Of a DNA stretch of 64,000 nt, positions 60,564 to 64,000 are shown piece by piece. The translations under genes and the position numbers were made by a program. Within the stretch, counting starts at the first letter, position 1. The number at the start of each line of letters is the position of its first letter. The notes under the pieces were generated by a model, which was given only the letters and a program-made list of their open reading frames with translations, did no database searches and had not been told where the DNA came from. This stretch comes from Halorubrum vacuolatum (GTDB lineage: Archaea; Halobacteriota; Halobacteria; Halobacteriales; Haloferacaceae): NCBI RefSeq assembly GCF_900188065.1, contig NZ_FZNQ01000001.1:248001-312000 (forward strand). The letters are read 5' to 3'.

Positions 60564-62939
60564 ATGATCGGAACGCTCGCGAGGGAGCGACGACGGGAGG
60601 CCGTGCGGGCGAACGAGCGCCGCCTGATCGTCCTCGCGGGTGACCGTGATCGTGGGATCGACGCCGCCTACGAGATCGTCGACGCCGTCGACGGGGACGA
60701 TCCGATCCGATCAGACGACGTCGCCATCGTCTCGACCCGTGAGGGATTCCGGTTCGATGAGTATCGACCACGGAACGCGCGCGGGCTTCTCGGAGCCACC
60801 CGCACGGTCGTCGTCGTCGACTGTCACGAGCGGTTCGTCCCGAACGCGCTCGGGGCCGCCGCGGGGGCGGTCGACGGCGGCGGGCTCCTCGTCCTCTTGA
60901 CGCCCGATCTCGATCGATGGCCCGCCATCCGTGATGGGTTCGACCGGGCGCTCGCGGTGCCGCCATACGAATTGTCCGACGTGACGGGCCGGTTTCGCGA
61001 GCGGCTGGTCGGGACGCTCCGACGACATCCGGGCATCGCCATCGTCGACGTCGGCGACGGCGAACGCGGCCCCGAGAACATGCACCTCATTCGCGACGGA
61101 CGGGCGGACCCGCCACCTGCGACCGATCACCGGCGGCCGCGTCGACCCGCAGATGCGGCCTTTCCCGACGCCGCATACGAGGCCTGTCTGACCGCCGATC
61201 AGGCGCGTGCGGTCCGGGCGCTCGAATCGCTCGCCGACCCGGGAACCGCGGTCGTCATCGAGTCCGATCGGGGGCGGGGAAAATCCAGTGCCGCCGGGCT
61301 GGCGGCGGGATCGCTGGCGCTCGCCGGCGCCGACGTGCTCGTCACCGCCCCCGCGTTCCGGAACGCGAGGGAAGTCCTCGAACGGGCGCGGGAGCTGGTC
61401 GGACTCGAAGATGACGGTGATGGTGGAAGCGACGACGACGAAGCGGCACACGGGGGACGGACCGCTACGGAGACGACACACGGGGAACGGACCGCTACGG
61501 GGACAGCACACGAGATTCGAACCGCCACGGGTGGCCGCGTCCGGTTCCTGCCGGCGGCCGAGGCCGCCGACTGTCTCGATGATCCGGATGCCGTCATCGT
61601 CGACGAGGCGGCCGCGCTCCCCGTCCAGCTGCTCGAACGCTTCCTCACGGCACCGTCGGTCGCGTTCTGCACGACCGTCCACGGCTACGAGGGGGCGGGC
61701 CGGGGCTTCGCCGTCCGGTTTCGCGAACGGCTCGCGGACGCGGACCACGTCGTCCGGGACGTCCATCTCAAGGAGCCGATCCGCTATGTGCGGGGTGACC
61801 CAGTCGAGAGATGGCTCTTCGATGCGCTCCTCCTCGATGCCCGCCCCGCCGTCGAGGCCGCGGTTGCGGATGCGGACTCTGCGGACGCGACGTACCGCGC
61901 GCTCGACCCCAAAACGCTGCTCGGGAACGATACCCTGTTAGCCGAGACGTTCGGGCTGCTCGTCGTCGCCCACTACCGCACCGAGTCGAACGACCTCGCG
62001 CGGGTGCTTGACGCGCCCAACCTCCACACCCGGGCGCTCGTGGTCAACGACCGGCCCGTGGCCGTTGCGCTGCTCGCCCGAGAGGGATCGCTTCCGGCCG
62101 ACCGCCGCCGATCGATGTACGAGGGGGATCGGGTCCACGGGAACATGGTGCCTGACCTGCTCACGAGCCAGTTACGCGACGAGGCGGCCGGCGAACCCGC
62201 GGGGCTCCGGGTCGTCCGGATCGCGACCCACGACGCGCTCCGTGGAACGGGCTTCGGCACCCGCCTCCTCGATCGGATCCACGCGGAGTTCGCGGACGAC
62301 GTGGACTACGTCTCGGTTGGATACGGGGCGACGCCCCGCCTGCTCCGGTTCTGGCGGCGCGCGGGCTATCGGACGGTGCACCTCTCGACGACGCGTAACG
62401 ACACCTCCGGCGAGCACTCCGTGGTGATGTTGCGGCCGGTGACCGAGTCCGGGCGGACCCTGCTCTCCCGGCACGCGAGCGCCTTTCGACGGCGCGAACG
62501 GGATGCGCTCTCGGACGCCCACCGGGAGGTCGACGTCGACGTGATCCGTGGGGCACTCGGGTCCTCCGCACCCGATCCGGAGGGGACGTCCACGGTCGAT
62601 CTGACCGATCACGAGTGGCGCGCGGTCGTCGCGGCCGCCTACGGTCCCGGCATGTACGACGTCGCTCCCGGCGCGTTTCGTGACCTCGCGTTCGCCGCGC
62701 TCGTCGGTTCCGACATCGAAGCAACCGCCGACGTGGCGGTCGAACTGGACGACGAAGCCGAGCGACTCCTCGTCCGGAAGGTCTTACAGGGATGGTCATG
62801 GGGGGACGCCGTCGCCAACCTCGGCTACCCCTCGACACGCTCGTGCATGCGAGCGATCGGGGAGGCGACGAAGCCGCTCGTGGAGCGGTTCGGCACCTCG
62901 CTCGCCCGGCGGGAGCGCGATCGCTTTATAAACGGTTAA
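60564..62939 (+). CDS. tmcA: tRNA(Met) cytidine acetyltransferase
   Basis: A 791-residue enzyme that acetylates cytidine 34 of elongator tRNA-Met (and possibly other tRNAs in archaea). An N-terminal DUF1726-type domain, a helicase-like module with P-loop SDRGRGKSSAA near residue 234 and Walker B VIVDEAAALP near 344, a GNAT domain with ATHDALRGTGFGTRLL and a C-terminal RNA-binding domain are visible. A 30-bp DNA repeat in three copies (61447-61536) inserts ten-residue units such as THGERTATGT in a loop after the P-loop. The ATG at 60564 starts MIGTLARERR. Confidence 0.92.
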   Translation: MIGTLARERRREAVRANERRLIVLAGDRDRGIDAAYEIVDAVDGDDPIRSDDVAIVSTREGFRFDEYRPRNARGLLGATRTVVVVDCHERFVPNALGAAAGAVDGGGLLVLLTPDLDRWPAIRDGFDRALAVPPYELSDVTGRFRERLVGTLRRHPGIAIVDVGDGERGPENMHLIRDGRADPPPATDHRRPRRPADAAFPDAAYEACLTADQARAVRALESLADPGTAVVIESDRGRGKSSAAGLAAGSLALAGADVLVTAPAFRNAREVLERARELVGLEDDGDGGSDDDEAAHGGRTATETTHGERTATGTAHEIRTATGGRVRFLPAAEAADCLDDPDAVIVDEAAALPVQLLERFLTAPSVAFCTTVHGYEGAGRGFAVRFRERLADADHVVRDVHLKEPIRYVRGDPVERWLFDALLLDARPAVEAAVADADSADATYRALDPKTLLGNDTLLAETFGLLVVAHYRTESNDLARVLDAPNLHTRALVVNDRPVAVALLAREGSLPADRRRSMYEGDRVHGNMVPDLLTSQLRDEAAGEPAGLRVVRIATHDALRGTGFGTRLLDRIHAEFADDVDYVSVGYGATPRLLRFWRRAGYRTVHLSTTRNDTSGEHSVVMLRPVTESGRTLLSRHASAFRRRERDALSDAHREVDVDVIRGALGSSAPDPEGTSTVDLTDHEWRAVVAAAYGPGMYDVAPGAFRDLAFAALVGSDIEATADVAVELDDEAERLLVRKVLQGWSWGDAVANLGYPSTRSCMRAIGEATKPLVERFGTSLARRERDRFING

Positions 62940-62955
62940 CAGTCGAGGACGTCGG

Positions 62956-64000
62956 TCACACCGGCTCGCCGAAGGCGTACACCGTGTTGTGGCCGGTGAC
63001 CTCGACGTCGAGGAACTCTCCGACCTCGATCCCGCGCTCGCCGGCCCGCTGAATGATGACCTGTCGGTACGCGCCGTCACGACACTTCACGGAGTCGGCG
63101 GTCCCCTCCTCGACGACGAGCACCTCGCGTTCGGTGCCGACCATCGACCCATAGGCCTCGCCGACGACCTGCATCTTCAGCTCCGACATCGCCTTCGAGC
63201 GCTCCTTTTTAATTGTCCCGCCAAGGCCCTTCATGTCGGCCGCGTCGGTGCCGGGACGCTTGGAGAAGCGGGTGACGTTGATCTTTTCGGGGCGAACCTC
63301 CCGTAAGAGCTCCATCGACCGCTCGTGGTCTTCGGCCGTCTCCGTCGGGAAGCCGACGATGAAATCGGTCGAGAGCGTCCACTCGTCGAGTCGGTCGTCG
63401 AACGTCTCGACGACCTCGCGGAACTTCCCCACGCGGTGTTGTCGGCGCATCGCTTCGAGGACCTCGTCGCTGCCGGACTGCACCGGCGCGTGGATGAAGT
63501 CGTAGAGCTTCTCGTTGCGCGCGAAGACGTCGGCCAACTCCTCGTGGATGCCGTGGATCCCGCCGGGGTTCGCCATGCCGAGCCGGACGCGGAACTCGCC
63601 GTCGATGTCACAGATCCGATCGAGGAGTTCGGGGAGCTTCCGTTCGCCCGTATCCCAGCCGTAGACGCCGGTATCCTGGCCGGTCACGCGGATCTCCTTT
63701 GCGCCGGCGTGCACCAGCGCGCGGGCCTTCGCGACGTTCTCCTCGACGGACGGGGAGTCGACGCGGCCGGTCGCGAACTTGGTGATGCAGTACGAGCAGT
63801 TGCTCATACAGCCGCGGGCGATCGGGAGGATGCCGACGACGCCGTCGAGCACGGGGTCGACGTCGGGCGTGACGGTCGGGCACTCGCCGTTGAGGACGTG
63901 TTCGGGGACGGCGTCCCAGTGGAGCACCTCCGCGTCGATGCCGGCCTCGCGGAACGCCTCGCCCTGTGCGAGCGCCATGCAGCCGGTGATCACGAGTTCG
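62956..64000 (-). CDS. tRNA-t6A37 methylthiotransferase (CDKAL1/MtaB type), 5' end outside window
   Basis: At least 345 C-terminal residues of a radical SAM methylthiotransferase; the start and part of the UPF0004 domain lie beyond 64000. GCMALAQGEAF belongs to the first cluster domain, CMSNCSYC is the SAM cluster near the middle, and a TRAM-like domain ends the protein (GTEREVLVVEEG, then EVTGHNTVYAF). It would make ms2t6A in tRNAs. It converges with tmcA, another tRNA modifier, 16 bp apart. Confidence 0.9.
   Translation of the reverse strand, partial: ELVITGCMALAQGEAFREAGIDAEVLHWDAVPEHVLNGECPTVTPDVDPVLDGVVGILPIARGCMSNCSYCITKFATGRVDSPSVEENVAKARALVHAGAKEIRVTGQDTGVYGWDTGERKLPELLDRICDIDGEFRVRLGMANPGGIHGIHEELADVFARNEKLYDFIHAPVQSGSDEVLEAMRRQHRVGKFREVVETFDDRLDEWTLSTDFIVGFPTETAEDHERSMELLREVRPEKINVTRFSKRPGTDAADMKGLGGTIKKERSKAMSELKMQVVGEAYGSMVGTEREVLVVEEGTADSVKCRDGAYRQVIIQRAGERGIEVGEFLDVEVTGHNTVYAFGEPV

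Noticed and set aside
59920-60966. Upstream extension of the transglutaminase-like protein by 349 codons
   Set aside because: It runs in a different frame through UPF0179 and antisense to tmcA, and is almost pure Arg/Gly/Pro. The ATG at 59919 begins sensible protein.

Overview
This window is chromosomal DNA of a halophilic archaeon (class Halobacteria). The evidence is high GC, very acidic proteins, many TATA boxes placed about 25 nt before a start codon (leaderless transcripts), a Tat-type lipoprotein, archaeal machinery genes (aIF6, L18Ae/LX, prefoldin alpha, FtsY, GatD, RfcL, TmcA) and haloarchaeal marker genes (CetZ, CofC/CofG, Mch, UPF0179). Most of it is ordinary core genome. No intact mobile element, CRISPR array or rRNA is present. 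The genus was not determined.

Layout. 1-2025: aIF6 (end only), ribosomal protein LX, prefoldin alpha and the SRP receptor FtsY, a translation, folding and targeting block. 2068-8188: an acyl-CoA dehydrogenase and a complete branched-chain amino-acid type ABC importer (two permeases on the minus strand, two ATPases on the plus strand, a Tat lipoprotein binding protein). 8308-19745: single genes (EamA exporter, glutamine amidotransferase, ZIP transporter, flavin-type oxidase fold protein, TrmB regulator, thioredoxin-fold DUF255 protein, lipoprotein, stress protein, GatD, histidine kinase, DeoC). 19746-20090: a gene-free stretch with a strong TATA box followed by three perfect inverted repeats. 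20091-24435: a DUF4177 mini-protein and the tryptophan operon trpDFEG, whose promoter carries a TGTACA box. 24439-27737: molybdenum cofactor genes moaB (with a histidine-rich head) and moaA, plus an ORF remnant.

27897-35433: HTH membrane protein, amidase, replication factor C large subunit, second histidine kinase, zinc alcohol dehydrogenase, heme A synthase and a Cys-cluster protein. 35544-35852: tRNA-His(GTG) followed by two further copies of its 3' end, an attachment-site relic. 35982-47757: mostly housekeeping and accessory enzymes, including HerA helicase, M28 peptidase, a Bat-type regulator, lipoyl synthase, thiamine genes thiE-thiM and an MscS channel. 47817-52799: coenzyme F420 genes cofC-cofG next to the tubulin-like cetZ, an NDUFA9-type reductase and thymidylate kinase. 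52825-64000: small haloarchaeal proteins, an ATP-grasp ligase, a lone AbrB-type antitoxin whose toxin is reduced to nine codons, an amidohydrolase, mch, UPF0179, tmcA and the start-truncated tRNA methylthiotransferase.

A recurrent feature is short tandem duplication. Inside genes the period is a multiple of three (18, 21, 24 or 30 bp) and it mostly builds acidic tails. Between genes it is often not (23, 25, 26, 41 bp). The most interesting unexplained items are the hairpin locus near 19.8-20.0 kb, the triple tRNA-His 3' end, the TGTACA box before trpD, the decayed toxin and the His-rich MoaB.
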